The notes: generated from the sequence alone by a model not told the origin. A stretch of DNA of 64,000 nt from Vibrio nereis NBRC 15637 (GCF_001591105.1 NZ_BCUD01000004.1:124001-188000), one strand, 5' to 3'. Positions 53,542-63,902 are shown, counted from the stretch's first letter. Translations and numbers: made by a program.

Positions 53542-54640
53542 AAGAAAGGACAATATCCCTCTGGGTAACGCTGACCCCTTTAATTTGCGCGTAAACTTCC
53601 ATACCTTCTTCTAAGGCAAGATCATCACACGCCCACCCAGTGACAGTCGCAACCAGCAAACACCCTTCAGCAAGTTCAATTGTTACAGAAACACTTTTTT
53701 TATCTTCACCATTGGAGTGGTTTTCTAGCTGAGTTATCTTTCCGTTAATAACATTTCGGATAGAGGTTTTTCTTGGATGTTCAAGTGCTAGCGATACATC
53801 ATTCGCTCTTACTTGCAGACGCACACTGCTCCCGATATCACCATCAATTTTCTGCACCCAAAGATTCACATTTGGTGCTAACTCCACCATAGACAGTGCG
53901 TAATCATGGTTGTGGTCCGCAATCGTTGCTTCAAATAATGTACTTTGCTCAGAAAATGATTGCCAAGGTCTCATCTCTTTAGAAGACCAAACGGCTTCTA
54001 AAGCGCCACAGGCGGCAACTTTACCATTATCGATAACAACTAAGTTCTGCGCTAGCCTAAGCACCTCATTAAGGCTGTGGGAAACGTAGATAATCGGGAT
54101 CTCGATGCTCAACGCGAGTTGCTCTAAAAATGGCAGAACTTCGCGCTTTCTCGGCAAATCTAATGAGGCCAGAGGCTCATCCATCAGGAGGATTTTGGGT
54201 TTCGATAACAACGCTCTTCCAATCGCGACTCTTTGTTTCTCACCACCTGATAACTGATTTGGGTAGCGATTTAAGAGTGGCGTCAGGGCCAGTAAACGAG
54301 TGATTTGATGAAAATGCTCTGCATCAAATTCAGTAACACCGTAAAGTAAATTTCCTTTCACTTTGTAGTGTGGGAATAAACGCGCGTCCTGAAAGACATA
54401 CCCGACACTACGCTTGTGGGTAGGCATGTTGATCTTTTTCTGGGAATCAAACAAACGACTGCCATTAATATTTATGACACCACTTTCGGGGATATTTAGG
54501 CCAGCAACAACATTAATAAGCGATGTTTTACCCGCGCCAGAACGCCCAAATACAGCGGTTATGCCTTTAGAAGGCAGTGTTAAATCGACATCAAAGTCTT
54601 GAGTACCTAAACGCTGCTTATAGGAAATAATTATACTCAT
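53540..54640 (-). CDS. modC: Molybdate ABC transporter ATP-binding protein
   Basis: 366 residues. Walker [10 protein letters not shown], signature [16 protein letters not shown] and Walker [13 protein letters not shown] sit in the N-terminal ATPase, followed by a C-terminal TOBE/Mop-type molybdate-binding region (about 290-366, [14 protein letters not shown]). It powers uptake through ModB. It starts 1 base after modB ends. Supplies molybdate for enzymes such as NapA. Confidence 0.95.
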   Translation of the reverse strand: MSIIISYKQRLGTQDFDVDLTLPSKGITAVFGRSGAGKTSLINVVAGLNIPESGVININGSRLFDSQKKINMPTHKRSVGYVFQDARLFPHYKVKGNLLYGVTEFDAEHFHQITRLLALTPLLNRYPNQLSGGEKQRVAIGRALLSKPKILLMDEPLASLDLPRKREVLPFLEQLALSIEIPIIYVSHSLNEVLRLAQNLVVIDNGKVAACGALEAVWSSKEMRPWQSFSEQSTLFEATIADHNHDYALSMVELAPNVNLWVQKIDGDIGSSVRLQVRANDVSLALEHPRKTSIRNVINGKITQLENHSNGEDKKSVSVTIELAEGCLLVATVTGWACDDLALEEGMEVYAQIKGVSVTQRDIVLS

Positions 54641-54641
54641 G

Positions 54642-55337
54642 CTAGCCTCTTAACCTTTGACGCGTTTGTCGCGACATCCATTCAGACAGCATCATAGAGG
54701 CTAAGGCGATCACAATGGAAATAACGCAAAGTCTCATTGCCGCGGTTTCCGAACCCGGTGTTTCGATAAAACTGTACATGGCCAGCGGAATCGTCTGTGT
54801 CTCACCTGGAATATTTGAAACAAAGCTAATGGTCGCTCCAAACTCACCTAAGCTACGCGCAAAAGATAGCATCGTTCCTGTGATAATGCCTGGGATAATA
54901 AGCGGTAAGGTAATAGTCACAAAAACTTTAAGCGGTGATGCGCCAAGGGTAGCTGCGGCTTGTTCTAACTTGTGATCGACGCCCTCTAAGCTTAACCGAA
55001 TAGATCGAACCATGAGAGGGAGTGCTACTACAACACAAGCCAAAACAGCCCCTTTCCAATTGAAAGAGAAAACGATATCGAGATGTTCATAGATCCACTT
55101 TCCTATCAAGCCTTGTCTGCCCATGGTAATTAGAAGAAGGTAACCGATAACAACAGGAGGCAATACCAGAGGGAGGTGAATCACGCTGTCTAAAAAGTTT
55201 TTTCCAATGAACTCTTTTTTCGCTAATACCCAAGCGATAAAAACCCCTAAGGGAATTAGCCAAAAAATCGCATACGCGGCTACTTTGAGGCTCAAGAGCA
55301 ATGCTTGAACCTCATAGTCTGTCAAAACACCGACCAT
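54642..55337 (-). CDS. modB: Molybdate ABC transporter permease
   Basis: 231 residues with about five or six membrane helices. The ABC-permease EAA loop reads [20 protein letters not shown], and the C-terminus shows LARS-type [15 protein letters not shown], as in ModB. It forms the inner-membrane channel with ModC and receives molybdate from ModA. It follows modA by 2 bases. Full length. Confidence 0.95.
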   Translation of the reverse strand: MVGVLTDYEVQALLLSLKVAAYAIFWLIPLGVFIAWVLAKKEFIGKNFLDSVIHLPLVLPPVVIGYLLLITMGRQGLIGKWIYEHLDIVFSFNWKGAVLACVVVALPLMVRSIRLSLEGVDHKLEQAAATLGASPLKVFVTITLPLIIPGIITGTMLSFARSLGEFGATISFVSNIPGETQTIPLAMYSFIETPGSETAAMRLCVISIVIALASMMLSEWMSRQTRQRLRG

Positions 55338-55339
55338 AA

Positions 55340-56092
55340 TTAGTTGAAACCAAACTTAGCTAAGATGGCTTTCGACTTGTCATTTTGGATAAATTGAGAA
55401 AACGCCTTAGTCAACTCTCGATCATTTAACTGCGCCATAGGGTAGATAATAGGCTGGTGACTGGAACTCGGCAGTGTACCAAGCACCTCTACTTTTTTAC
55501 TGAACTGAGCGTCGGTACGATATACCACACCTAGAGAAGCTTCTTTACGTTCCACCAGTGTCAACGCAATTCTTACGTTATTGGTTGGGGCTAATTTGTC
55601 TTTTACCGTAGGCCAGATTTTTAGGGTTTCAAGAGACTCTTTCGCATACATACCAGCAGGCACAGCATCTGGCTGACCTATTGCCAAGCGACTGTTTTTC
55701 AGACCACTCTTCCAATCTTCAGCATCTTCTACATCGAGGTTACCTTGGTTGAGTTCACCAGAAATCACCACAAGGCTGTTAGAAGCAATATCTGTGACGT
55801 TGTCACTATCTACAACACCCTGATCAACTAAGTATTGAGCCCACTTGGTATTAGCTGAAATAAAAATGTCCGCTGGAGCCCCATGAGCAAGCTGCCTTGC
55901 GAGTGACGAACTTCCTGCAAAAACCGTCGTTACCTTTACATCATTATGTTTTTCAAATGCTGACACAACGTCTGCGACTGCGTTTGTCATTGAAGAAGCC
56001 GCATAAATTGTGAGCTTCTCCGTTGCATTCGTTACAAAACTCATACCCAGAAGTGTGGGTAAAAGTACAGATTTATAGAGATTCATCTTCAT
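55340..56092 (-). CDS. modA: Molybdate-binding periplasmic protein
   Basis: About 250 residues with a signal peptide (MNLYKSVLLPTLLGMSF, cleavage near TNA). The mature protein begins EKLTIYAASSMTNAVADV and shows VFAGSSSLARQLAHGAPAD, the oxyanion-binding pattern of ModA. The ATG at 56092 shares its first base with the cobQ TAA (TAATG on the minus strand), so translation is coupled to cobQ. An earlier start inside cobQ would add seven residues but is less likely. Confidence 0.95.
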   Translation of the reverse strand: MKMNLYKSVLLPTLLGMSFVTNATEKLTIYAASSMTNAVADVVSAFEKHNDVKVTTVFAGSSSLARQLAHGAPADIFISANTKWAQYLVDQGVVDSDNVTDIASNSLVVISGELNQGNLDVEDAEDWKSGLKNSRLAIGQPDAVPAGMYAKESLETLKIWPTVKDKLAPTNNVRIALTLVERKEASLGVVYRTDAQFSKKVEVLGTLPSSSHQPIIYPMAQLNDRELTKAFSQFIQNDKSKAILAKFGFN

Positions 56093-57555
56093 TATAAATT
56101 TAGTCCTGGCCAAAGCTGAGAAAGATTAAGGTGTGATTCAACTGCGTCAGTGATTCGATTTATAGCGTCTTGCTTATTCTTTTCGTGATCAACTACCGCT
56201 ACCTCGTGAACACCTAACCACGTCGCTACCGCATTGGATACGTTAACGGCGTCAAAGATACCATGTAAGTAGGTACCCATCACTTGATTGCAGTCACTAA
56301 TTGCGCCATCTGTCTCACCATTGTTTAACGTTATCAACGGTGTACATTGAACTTTGCTAACACCGGCATGAATCTCATACCCAGAAACGGGGACTGGCTG
56401 ACCATTTAGTGTCATTACCCCTGACACATTCGTCAGTGTTTTTTCTGGCGCAAGCTCTGTCGTCAGCTCCAAATACCCTAACCCTTGAGAAGATCCTACT
56501 TCTCCTTCGACACCTAAAGGGTCGGAAATCGTTTTGCCAAGCATTTGATATCCGCCACATATACCCATCACTTTCCCACCGAGACGAATATGGCGAGCAA
56601 TATCTTGATCCCAACCTTGTGCTCTTAAATAAGCAAGATCATTACGTACCGATTTAGATCCAGGCAATATAATCAAATCCGCTTTATCCAGTCGCTCTCC
56701 CTGACCCACATAGCGAAGATCAATATCAGGATTACTTCGTAGTACATCGAAGTCTGTATGATTACTTATCCGTGGGAATACAGGCACGACAACCTTCATC
56801 TTGGCATCAGCACTAGAAACTTGATCACTATTGATCGCATCCTCTGCTTCCAGATCAAAGCCGTGCAAATAAGGGATCACCCCCAGTACGGGTTTATTTG
56901 TCTTTTCTTCCAGCCAATCCAAACCCGGCTGTAGTAAGGATAGATCACCACGAAACCGGTTTATAACAAAACCAACCACACGATCTTGTTCACTTTGCGA
57001 CAAGAGTGCTAACGTTCCGTACAGATGTGCAAATACACCGCCTTTATCAATATCAGCAATAATAATGACAGGTACATCCGCTTCTTCGGCAAACCCCATG
57101 TTGGCGATATCATTTTCTCTTAAATTCACTTCGGCGGGGCTACCTGCCCCTTCGATAACCACACTCTCGAATTCATTTTGCAATCGACTAAAAGAATCCA
57201 TGACGTATGGCAACGCAAATTCCTTATAACTTTGATAACCGATAGCATTCATATCGGAAACGGCTTTGCCTTGCACGATGACTTGCGCACCAACATCTGT
57301 ACTGGGCTTCAGCAGTACTGGATTCATGTCAACCGTTGCCTCAATACCTGCCGCGAGGGCCTGCACGTATTGAGCCCGCCCAATTTCTCCACCATCTGCG
57401 GTTACGGCGCTGTTTAACGCCATATTTTGTGGCTTAAATGGTGCGACCTTTACTCCCTTACGTGCTAAAACGCGACACAAAGCAGCGACTAATACACTTT
57501 TACCTGCATCAGAGGTGGTTCCTTGCACCATTAGTGCTCTTATCGTTGGCTGCAT
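56092..57555 (-). CDS. cobQ: Cobyric acid synthase
   Basis: 487 residues. The N-terminal dethiobiotin-synthase-like domain has P-loop [14 protein letters not shown] and [14 protein letters not shown]; the C-terminal class I amidotransferase-like domain has the nucleophile cysteine in [11 protein letters not shown] and a late YLHGIFD. It amidates four side chains of adenosyl-cobyrinic acid in vitamin B12 synthesis. No other cobalamin synthesis gene is present in the window, so it probably acts in cobinamide or cobyric acid salvage steps encoded elsewhere. First gene of the cobQ-modABC unit. Confidence 0.94.
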   Translation of the reverse strand: MQPTIRALMVQGTTSDAGKSVLVAALCRVLARKGVKVAPFKPQNMALNSAVTADGGEIGRAQYVQALAAGIEATVDMNPVLLKPSTDVGAQVIVQGKAVSDMNAIGYQSYKEFALPYVMDSFSRLQNEFESVVIEGAGSPAEVNLRENDIANMGFAEEADVPVIIIADIDKGGVFAHLYGTLALLSQSEQDRVVGFVINRFRGDLSLLQPGLDWLEEKTNKPVLGVIPYLHGFDLEAEDAINSDQVSSADAKMKVVVPVFPRISNHTDFDVLRSNPDIDLRYVGQGERLDKADLIILPGSKSVRNDLAYLRAQGWDQDIARHIRLGGKVMGICGGYQMLGKTISDPLGVEGEVGSSQGLGYLELTTELAPEKTLTNVSGVMTLNGQPVPVSGYEIHAGVSKVQCTPLITLNNGETDGAISDCNQVMGTYLHGIFDAVNVSNAVATWLGVHEVAVVDHEKNKQDAINRITDAVESHLNLSQLWPGLNL

Positions 57556-57711
57556 AAATTAACTTCATGATATCTAGTAGAATTGAATCCGATGATAGCG
57601 CCTTGTGCGTAATACTCAATAATGAATCGAAAATGAACTCGGTACTCAGCACAGGTTCAAACCTAACCTGCTTAAATCAACGAACACTTTAACAAGTAGA
57701 TAGGTAATACC

Positions 57712-58077
57712 ATGAAAGCAACGACCCTTATAGCAGTATCGCTGATTTGTTTATCCTCATTGGCAAACGCATCTGATCATTCGAAAAATGGCAACGTAAA
57801 ATACAACGGGCCTGTCAATTTAGACTCCATTGAAAAACTCTTAAAAGACACGGGATATTTCACAGAAAAAGACGTAGTTGTAGAAGGAAAACTAGTCAGA
57901 CAGATTAGCGCTGACACGTTCATCTTGAGTGATGGTAAAACAGAGATTCAAGTTGAACTTGATGATGACATCACACTGAAAGAGCCAATAGAGTCATCGC
58001 AAAAGCTGCGTTTATTTGGTGAATATGAAGGTGGAAATACACCTGAAATAGAAGTTGAGTATATTCAAACTATGTAA
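57712..58077 (+). CDS. YgiW/YdeI family periplasmic OB-fold stress protein
   Basis: 121 residues with a signal peptide (MKATTLIAVSLICLSSLANA). The mature part NVKYNGPVNLDSIEKLLKDT and VVEGKLVRQISADTFILSDG is the bacterial OB-fold pattern of YgiW/YdeI/NirD-type proteins, linked to resistance to peroxide, cationic peptides and other stresses. No kinase pair such as QseBC lies beside it. Full length, monocistronic. Confidence 0.9.
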   Translation: MKATTLIAVSLICLSSLANASDHSKNGNVKYNGPVNLDSIEKLLKDTGYFTEKDVVVEGKLVRQISADTFILSDGKTEIQVELDDDITLKEPIESSQKLRLFGEYEGGNTPEIEVEYIQTM

Positions 58078-58170
58078 AAGTGTTTCATTATCTGACAATT
58101 GCGTTACTATTTGGTTTGTATGTTGCCAAGCAAAACAAGTCAAACACATTGATGCAAGTCGGAGACTGCT

Positions 58171-58689
58171 TTGAAAAAGTTAATTTTAGCCAGCACTATT
58201 GTTTGTGCTGGCTTTTCTGGAATCGCTCACGCTAATAATTTTAACTATAACTTTATGGAGTTTCGCACTTCAATCGACCCTCAGTTAACAGGGATTGAGG
58301 CAAGTACTCTCCTCACCCAAAACACACATTTAGTAGCGCGCGTTGACTCTCAGTTCGAAGGAGATATTGCGGCAGCAGGCGGCATTGGCTTCAATGGCCC
58401 TGTTTCTCAGTTCGCCGACGTATATGGTCAGTTACTATTTCACTATGTTCAATTTCCAGAAGAGTATCGACGTGACGATGTCACGCAAGCAGAAATGAAT
58501 ATCGGCTTTCGCCTTTGGTTGTCCGATCAAATTGAAGCAACAACGCGTATCGGGCGTAACGATGAAGCATCTGTTTTTCATGCTGGGGTTCGTTTCCACT
58601 CTACTGATCAGTTAACTCTTTCAGCAGAAACGCGTAACAATGGATTTTATGGTCCCCAATTAACCATGTCGGTACGCTTTCAGTACTAG
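58171..58689 (+). CDS. Small outer-membrane beta-barrel candidate
   Basis: 172 residues with a signal peptide (MKKLILASTIVCAGFSG, cleavage near HAN). The rest alternates polar and hydrophobic residues (LVARVDSQFEGDIAAAGGIG, MNIGFRLWLSDQIEATTRIG) and ends with LTMSVRFQY, a terminal aromatic as in porin-like barrels. I infer about eight strands but cannot name a family. The start is TTG 58171 with GGAG six bases before it. Function unknown. Confidence 0.75.
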   Translation: MKKLILASTIVCAGFSGIAHANNFNYNFMEFRTSIDPQLTGIEASTLLTQNTHLVARVDSQFEGDIAAAGGIGFNGPVSQFADVYGQLLFHYVQFPEEYRRDDVTQAEMNIGFRLWLSDQIEATTRIGRNDEASVFHAGVRFHSTDQLTLSAETRNNGFYGPQLTMSVRFQY

Positions 58690-58718
58690 TTGACCTCCCT
58701 TACCTCCCTTAATACATA

Positions 58719-58740
58719 ATAAGCGCCCAAAGGCGCTTAT
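58719..58740. terminator. Weak hairpin between the barrel gene and cra
   Basis: ATAAGCGCC pairs with GGCGCTTAT around a short CAAA loop. There is no proper T-run, so termination is uncertain. Confidence 0.4.
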
Positions 58741-58755
58741 CGTTGTCGCCAGTCA

Positions 58756-59736
58756 TCAATTACGAACGACTATTTTTCTAGGCACCAACTCGACACCTGG
58801 CTGATAACGCTTTGATGCTGCATTCAAAGCGAGAGCCATCGCACTATCGGCAATAACTTCAAATTGTTGTGGCAGAGAGTTAATCTTTACAGGTAAAAAG
58901 TCGAGTAAACGGTTATCACCAAACGTTGCTATTCTCAATCGATTCACAATTTCTGGGTGCTCTAATAAAACATCCAATACACCTTCAAGCAATGTGTAAG
59001 ACGTTGTGATCAGAGCGTCTGGTAATGTTCCACCTTCTATCCAGCTTGATAGCACTGATTTGCCATCTTCTCTGTTAAAGTGCTCTCCGTAACCAATCAG
59101 AGTCTCGATATTTGCTTGTTTTGCCGCAGAGCAAAAACCAAGCTCGCGTTCACGAGAAATATTCAATTCTGGCAATGCTCCTATCAATCCTATTTTTGTT
59201 ACGCCGTCACCAATTAATGAGTTGGTTAAATCAAAGGCTGCACCAAAATCTTCACTAATAACGCAAGAAAAATGCTCGTCGTCTAGTGGGCGGTCTAATG
59301 CAATTACAGGTGTGCCATTTTTTTGAAGCTCTAGATAGAACTCGCTGGCTTCAGGGATCACACTTGCTACAAAGAGTGCATCCACTTTTCTACTCACCAA
59401 CGCTTGAACAACACTTTTTTCCGTTTCTGAGTTGTCGTCAGAACAGCCAATTAAAATTTGATAACCAGCAGAGCGTGAGTTTTGTTCAAGCAGCTTTGCT
59501 AACCGTGCATAACTGGTGTTTTCTAAATCGGGAATAATGAGACCAAAAGAGCGGCTTTGCCCTGCTCTCAATGTACTTGCAGCAAGATCGGGGCGGTAAT
59601 TATATTCCTCTACCACTGTCATTACCTTGCGCTGCGTTTTCTCACTAATTCGGTATTTTTGTGCTTTGCCATTAATGACGTAACTGGCCGTTGTTTTGGA
59701 AACGCCTGCCAGTTTTGCGACTTCATCCAGTGTCAT
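58756..59736 (-). CDS. cra: Catabolite repressor/activator Cra (FruR), LacI family
   Basis: 326 residues. The N-terminal LacI-type helix-turn-helix (TLDEVAKLAGVSKTTASYVI) and the hinge region precede a sugar-binding domain (GLIIPDLENTSYARLAKLLE). Cra binds GCTGAAnCGnTTCAGC-type sites and is released by fructose 1-phosphate or 1,6-bisphosphate. It diverges from fruBKA with at least three matching operators between them, which supports direct control of that operon. Full length. Confidence 0.94.
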   Translation of the reverse strand: MTLDEVAKLAGVSKTTASYVINGKAQKYRISEKTQRKVMTVVEEYNYRPDLAASTLRAGQSRSFGLIIPDLENTSYARLAKLLEQNSRSAGYQILIGCSDDNSETEKSVVQALVSRKVDALFVASVIPEASEFYLELQKNGTPVIALDRPLDDEHFSCVISEDFGAAFDLTNSLIGDGVTKIGLIGALPELNISRERELGFCSAAKQANIETLIGYGEHFNREDGKSVLSSWIEGGTLPDALITTSYTLLEGVLDVLLEHPEIVNRLRIATFGDNRLLDFLPVKINSLPQQFEVIADSAMALALNAASKRYQPGVELVPRKIVVRN

Positions 59737-59806
59737 ATGTTAAACCTTGTTCTGTGCGCGGGATCATAATAATAAATCAAAGATCCTAACTCGAGTTGAA
59801 TTATAA

Positions 59807-59822
59807 GCTGAACCGATTCAGT
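59807..59822. promoter_or_regulatory. Cra operator 1
   Basis: GCTGAACCGATTCAGT, near-palindromic, 71 bases upstream of the cra start. Good match to the Cra/FruR consensus. Confidence 0.8.
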
Positions 59823-59828
59823 ATTAAA

Positions 59829-59844
59829 GCTGAAAGGATTCAGC
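59829..59844. promoter_or_regulatory. Cra operator 2
   Basis: GCTGAAAGGATTCAGC, six bases beyond operator 1. Both outer halves match the consensus exactly. Confidence 0.78.
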
Positions 59845-59966
59845 AAAACTAATAAAGTTGAACTAGCTCACCATTCAAATGCTAATGAACTGCGTCTATC
59901 CTAATGAATAGATGAGTGAAGATTGAATGAATACAGGTTTTGCTGAATCTTTTAATTTAGATATTT

Positions 59967-59982
59967 GCTGAATCGATTCAGT
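59967..59982. promoter_or_regulatory. Cra operator 3, next to fruB
   Basis: GCTGAATCGATTCAGT, the best match to the Cra consensus, 46 bases before the fruB ATG. A half-site GCTGAATC lies at 59942-59949. Confidence 0.85.
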
Positions 59983-60027
59983 TAAATGTAAATTGTGACC
60001 CGAATACCTAACGCTGGAGAAAGCATC

Positions 60028-61164
60028 ATGCTTAAGCTAAATAACTCTGACATCACGCTCTCGCAATCAGCGACCGATAAAATAGATGCAATTAAGAACA
60101 TTGCTAAAAGCCTGAATGATAAAGGCCTAGTAGAAAGTGATTATGTGTCTGGCATGCTAAACCGTGAAAAGCAAAACTCTACATTTCTTGGTAATGGTAT
60201 CGCCATTCCTCACGGTACAACCGATACGCGCTCAATGGTGAAAACAACAGGCGTTGCCGTGCACCACTACCCTCAAGGCGTAGATTGGGGTGATGGTAAC
60301 ACGGTTTATCTCGCTATTGGCATTGCGGCTAAATCAGACGAACACCTCAGTATTCTAAAGCAACTGACTAAAGTTTTAGGCGCTGATGGTGTCGAAGAGC
60401 AATTGCGTAAGTCAGCATCAGAACAAGAGATCATTGCACTGCTTAATGGTGACGTTCAGCTTGAGGCTGACTTTGATGCTTCTCTGGTACAACTTAACTT
60501 CCCAGCAAGCGATATGCTTCAGATGAGCGCCGTGGCTGCTGGTCTACTAAAAAATACAGGCTGTGCGGAAAACGCGTTTGTAGCGGATATCGTAAGTAAA
60601 TCTCCTACTCATTTGGGCAAAGGACTGTGGTTGGTCGGCAGCGATAAGAGTGTGACTCGCAGCGGGGTTTCGTTCGTATCAACGGCTAACGACTGCCAGT
60701 ATGAAGAACAACCTGTACATGCATTACTTGCGTTTTCCGCGTGCAACGCCGCTCACCAACCTTTGCTGAACAACTTATCGCGCATTGTGTTTAATAACGA
60801 GCAAGAAAAGCTGCTTCAGGCAGATATCGAACAAGTGTTAGCACTGCTAAAAGGCGAAACTACCGCGAATCAGCAAGACTTGGCAGACGAAAATCAAGCG
60901 GTATTCAAAATTAAAAACGCGCATGGTCTGCACGCTCGCCCGGGAGCGATGCTTGTTGCTGAGGCGAAAAAATTTGAATCCAACATTCGCGTGGCCAACC
61001 TCGATGGTGACGCAAAACCCGTCAATGCCAAAAGCTTAATGAAGGTGATTGCGCTCGGTGTAAAACACGGTCATCAGCTTCAATTCACCGCCGAAGGTCC
61101 GGATGCTTCCGTTGCACTGCAATCCATTGGTAGCGCTATCGCATCAGGGCTAGGTGAAGGTTAA
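60028..61164 (+). CDS. fruB: Fructose PTS EIIA/HPr fusion (FPr)
   Basis: About 378 residues. An N-terminal EIIA domain (about 1-145) carries the phospho-histidine in AIPHGTTDTRS (His62). A middle domain follows, then a C-terminal HPr domain (about 290-378) with NAHGLHARPGAML, the active His near 302, and the regulatory Ser region AKSLMKVIALG. It passes phosphate from Enzyme I to FruA. ATG 60028 has GGAG before it; an in-frame GTG 33 bases upstream is less likely. Controlled by Cra operators just upstream; it is the first gene of fruBKA. Confidence 0.95.
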   Translation: MLKLNNSDITLSQSATDKIDAIKNIAKSLNDKGLVESDYVSGMLNREKQNSTFLGNGIAIPHGTTDTRSMVKTTGVAVHHYPQGVDWGDGNTVYLAIGIAAKSDEHLSILKQLTKVLGADGVEEQLRKSASEQEIIALLNGDVQLEADFDASLVQLNFPASDMLQMSAVAAGLLKNTGCAENAFVADIVSKSPTHLGKGLWLVGSDKSVTRSGVSFVSTANDCQYEEQPVHALLAFSACNAAHQPLLNNLSRIVFNNEQEKLLQADIEQVLALLKGETTANQQDLADENQAVFKIKNAHGLHARPGAMLVAEAKKFESNIRVANLDGDAKPVNAKSLMKVIALGVKHGHQLQFTAEGPDASVALQSIGSAIASGLGEG

Positions 61165-61174
61165 GGGGAACACA

Positions 61175-62149
61175 ATGCAAAGTATTAAAACCAGCAAAGT
61201 TGTCACTGTGACACTGAACCCAGCGCTTGACCTAACTGGCAGTTTATCTGAGCTCAATGCCGGGTCCGTTAGTTTGGTTTCTCAGAGTAACCTTCACGCG
61301 GCTGGCAAAGGTGTCAATGTTGCAAAAGTGCTTAGCGATTTAGGTGCTCAAGTCACTGTCACGGGATTTTTAGGCAAAGAGAATCCGGAGCTGTTTCACC
61401 AACTTTTCTCTCAAATAAACGTTACAGATGAGTTTATCGAGGTTGAGGGTGCAACACGCATCAACGTTAAACTTGTCGAAGAGAACGGACGTGTCAGCGA
61501 TATTAATTTTCCCGGCGTGCAAGTTTCTACAGAAGAAATAGAACGTTTTGAGCGCGTCCTTTTCCGTTTAGCGGAAGATCATGACTACTTTGTTATTGCT
61601 GGCAGCCTTCCAGGTGGAGTGTCTCCTGAGCTTTGCGCTAGCTGGATCAAAACTCTCCGCCAACGAGGTAAAAAAGTGCTGTTCGATAGCAGTAACTCTG
61701 CATTAGCTACTGGAATCTCAGCACAGCCTTGGCTGGTGAAACCGAATGACGAGGAATTGGCAGATCTAGTAGGTCAAGAATTGTCGACTTTTGAACAGTG
61801 TCAACGTGCCGCCCAAGCGCTCAGCAGCAAGGGAATTGACAATGTTGTTGTATCAATGGGCGCTGAAGGTGTCATGTGGCTAAACCAAGACCAGCTCCTA
61901 CGCTCCGCCCCCCCAAGAATGAATGTCGTCAGTACTGTAGGTGCTGGTGACACACTCGTGGCTGGCTTGTGTTGGGGTCACATGCAAGCCATGCCCAACA
62001 ACGAAATACTGCGCTTCGCGACAGCGCTATCGGCTTTGGCCGTCAGTCAAGTCGGCGTCGGATTAACCAACCAAGAAGAGTTGGACGCCATCAAGTTAAA
62101 AACACAAATTACTCAGGTTTGCCCTAGTACAGACGTGGAAACAAACTAA
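61175..62149 (+). CDS. fruK: 1-phosphofructokinase
   Basis: 324 residues, PfkB-type sugar kinase. The N-terminal VTLNPALDLTGSL and GKGVNVAKVLSDLGA, and the late VGAGDTLVAGLCWG with the catalytic Asp, are signatures. It phosphorylates fructose 1-phosphate, the FruA product, to fructose 1,6-bisphosphate. AGGGG before ATG 61175 fixes the start; a GTG seven codons earlier overlaps fruB. Operon order fruB-fruK-fruA is standard. Confidence 0.96.
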   Translation: MQSIKTSKVVTVTLNPALDLTGSLSELNAGSVSLVSQSNLHAAGKGVNVAKVLSDLGAQVTVTGFLGKENPELFHQLFSQINVTDEFIEVEGATRINVKLVEENGRVSDINFPGVQVSTEEIERFERVLFRLAEDHDYFVIAGSLPGGVSPELCASWIKTLRQRGKKVLFDSSNSALATGISAQPWLVKPNDEELADLVGQELSTFEQCQRAAQALSSKGIDNVVVSMGAEGVMWLNQDQLLRSAPPRMNVVSTVGAGDTLVAGLCWGHMQAMPNNEILRFATALSALAVSQVGVGLTNQEELDAIKLKTQITQVCPSTDVETN

Positions 62150-62168
62150 GGAACAGAAGGTTATCACT

Positions 62169-63902
62169 ATGAAAATTGCCATTATTACCGCTTGCCCTAG
62201 TGGCGTAGCCAACAGCATTCTCGCTGCTGGCTTACTTGAACAAGCTGCAGAACAGTTAGGCTGGACTGCGAATATTGAATGCCAATCTACTGTGATTGAG
62301 CCAAATACGCTCACCCTCTCAGAGATAGATCAGGCAGACTGTGTCATTATCGCTGCGAACACCCCCGTTGATACCACACGTTTTGTTGGCAAAAAGGTCT
62401 ATCAAGCATCCATCAATGAAGTGACACAAGATGCCGTGAACTTTTTGAAAAATGCGCCATCGAAAGCATCTGTGTTATCCGAAGTGACCACACTCAATAG
62501 TGCACAACCTAACAGCTCGACCAAGAAAGTTGTGGCGATTACCGCCTGCCCTACAGGCGTCGCTCATACTTTTATGGCAGCAGAAGCGCTGGAAGAGGAA
62601 GGAAAACGTCGCGGTTACCAAATTAAGGTTGAAACCCGCGGCTCTGTAGGAGCAAAAAATCAGCTTACCGATGATGAAATTGCAGACGCCGATTTGGTCA
62701 TCATAGCAGCTGATATCGAAGTCCCTCTCGATCGCTTCAACGGTAAAAAAATGTACCGTACGAAAACAGGTCCCGCACTGAAGAAAACTGCGGAAGAAAT
62801 GGATAAAGCCTTTGAGCAAGCCATTGAATACCAGCATTCTGGTTCAGCAAATGCATCAGCCGCAACGGAAGATAAAAAAGGCGCTTACAAACACTTGATG
62901 ACTGGTGTGTCACACATGCTGCCTGTAGTTGTCGCAGGTGGTTTGATTATCGCGCTCTCTTTCGTGTTTGGTATTGAGGCATTTAAGGAAGAAGGAACTC
63001 TAGCAGCCGCGCTGATGACCATTGGCGGTGGTTCAGCTTTCGCGCTGATGATTCCTGTACTCGCGGGTTACATCGCGTTTTCTATCGCTGATCGCCCTGG
63101 TCTGGCACCTGGTTTAGTGGGCGGTATGCTCGCAAGCTCTACAGGCGCGGGTTTCTTAGGAGGCATCGCCGCAGGTTTTATTGCTGGTTACGCGGCAAAA
63201 TTAATCGCTGAAAAAATCACTCTTCCTTCGTCAATGGAAGCACTTAAACCCATTCTAATCATCCCATTTATTGCCACACTATTTACTGGTTTGGTGATGA
63301 TCTACATTGTTGGCGGCCCTGTTTCGGGCATTATGGATGCTCTAACCAACTTCTTAAACAACATGGGATCTGATAGTGCTGTTCTGCTGGGTGTTCTACT
63401 AGGCGCAATGATGTGTTTCGACTTAGGTGGCCCGGTAAACAAAGCCGCTTACGCGTTCGGTGTTGGCTTATTGGCTTCACAAACATATGCGCCGATGGCT
63501 GCCATCATGGCTGCAGGTATGGTCCCTGCGCTTGGCATGGGCTTAGCCACCTTTATTGCGAAGAACAAATTTGAACAAGGTGAGCGCGAAGCTGGTAAAG
63601 CGTCATTTGTGTTAGGTCTGTGCTTTATCTCTGAAGGTGCAATTCCATTTGCGGCAAAAGATCCTATGCGTGTCATTCCAGCATGTATGGCAGGTGGAGC
63701 ACTAACAGGCGCACTATCTATGCTTTTCGGCGCTAAACTAATGGCACCACATGGTGGTCTATTTGTACTGCTAATCCCAAATGCGATTACTCCCGTCGTG
63801 ATGTATTTAGTGGCTATCGCTGCTGGTACTGCGGTAACTGGTCTTAGCTATGCCTTTCTTAAAGCACGTAGCGAAGTAAAACCCGTTCAGGTTGAAGCTT
63901 AA
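62169..63902 (+). CDS. fruA: Fructose PTS transporter EIIB'BC (FruA)
   Basis: 577 residues. Two EIIB-type domains stand in tandem: the first with ITACPSGVAN (Cys9), the second with ITACPTGVAHTFMAAEA (Cys127, the expected phospho-cysteine). An EIIC membrane domain (about 235-570) has SHMLPVVVAGGLIIALS and GGPVNKAAYAFG. It takes up fructose as fructose 1-phosphate. The first EIIB-like domain keeps its cysteine here. Last gene of fruBKA, closed by a terminator. Confidence 0.96.
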   Translation: MKIAIITACPSGVANSILAAGLLEQAAEQLGWTANIECQSTVIEPNTLTLSEIDQADCVIIAANTPVDTTRFVGKKVYQASINEVTQDAVNFLKNAPSKASVLSEVTTLNSAQPNSSTKKVVAITACPTGVAHTFMAAEALEEEGKRRGYQIKVETRGSVGAKNQLTDDEIADADLVIIAADIEVPLDRFNGKKMYRTKTGPALKKTAEEMDKAFEQAIEYQHSGSANASAATEDKKGAYKHLMTGVSHMLPVVVAGGLIIALSFVFGIEAFKEEGTLAAALMTIGGGSAFALMIPVLAGYIAFSIADRPGLAPGLVGGMLASSTGAGFLGGIAAGFIAGYAAKLIAEKITLPSSMEALKPILIIPFIATLFTGLVMIYIVGGPVSGIMDALTNFLNNMGSDSAVLLGVLLGAMMCFDLGGPVNKAAYAFGVGLLASQTYAPMAAIMAAGMVPALGMGLATFIAKNKFEQGEREAGKASFVLGLCFISEGAIPFAAKDPMRVIPACMAGGALTGALSMLFGAKLMAPHGGLFVLLIPNAITPVVMYLVAIAAGTAVTGLSYAFLKARSEVKPVQVEA

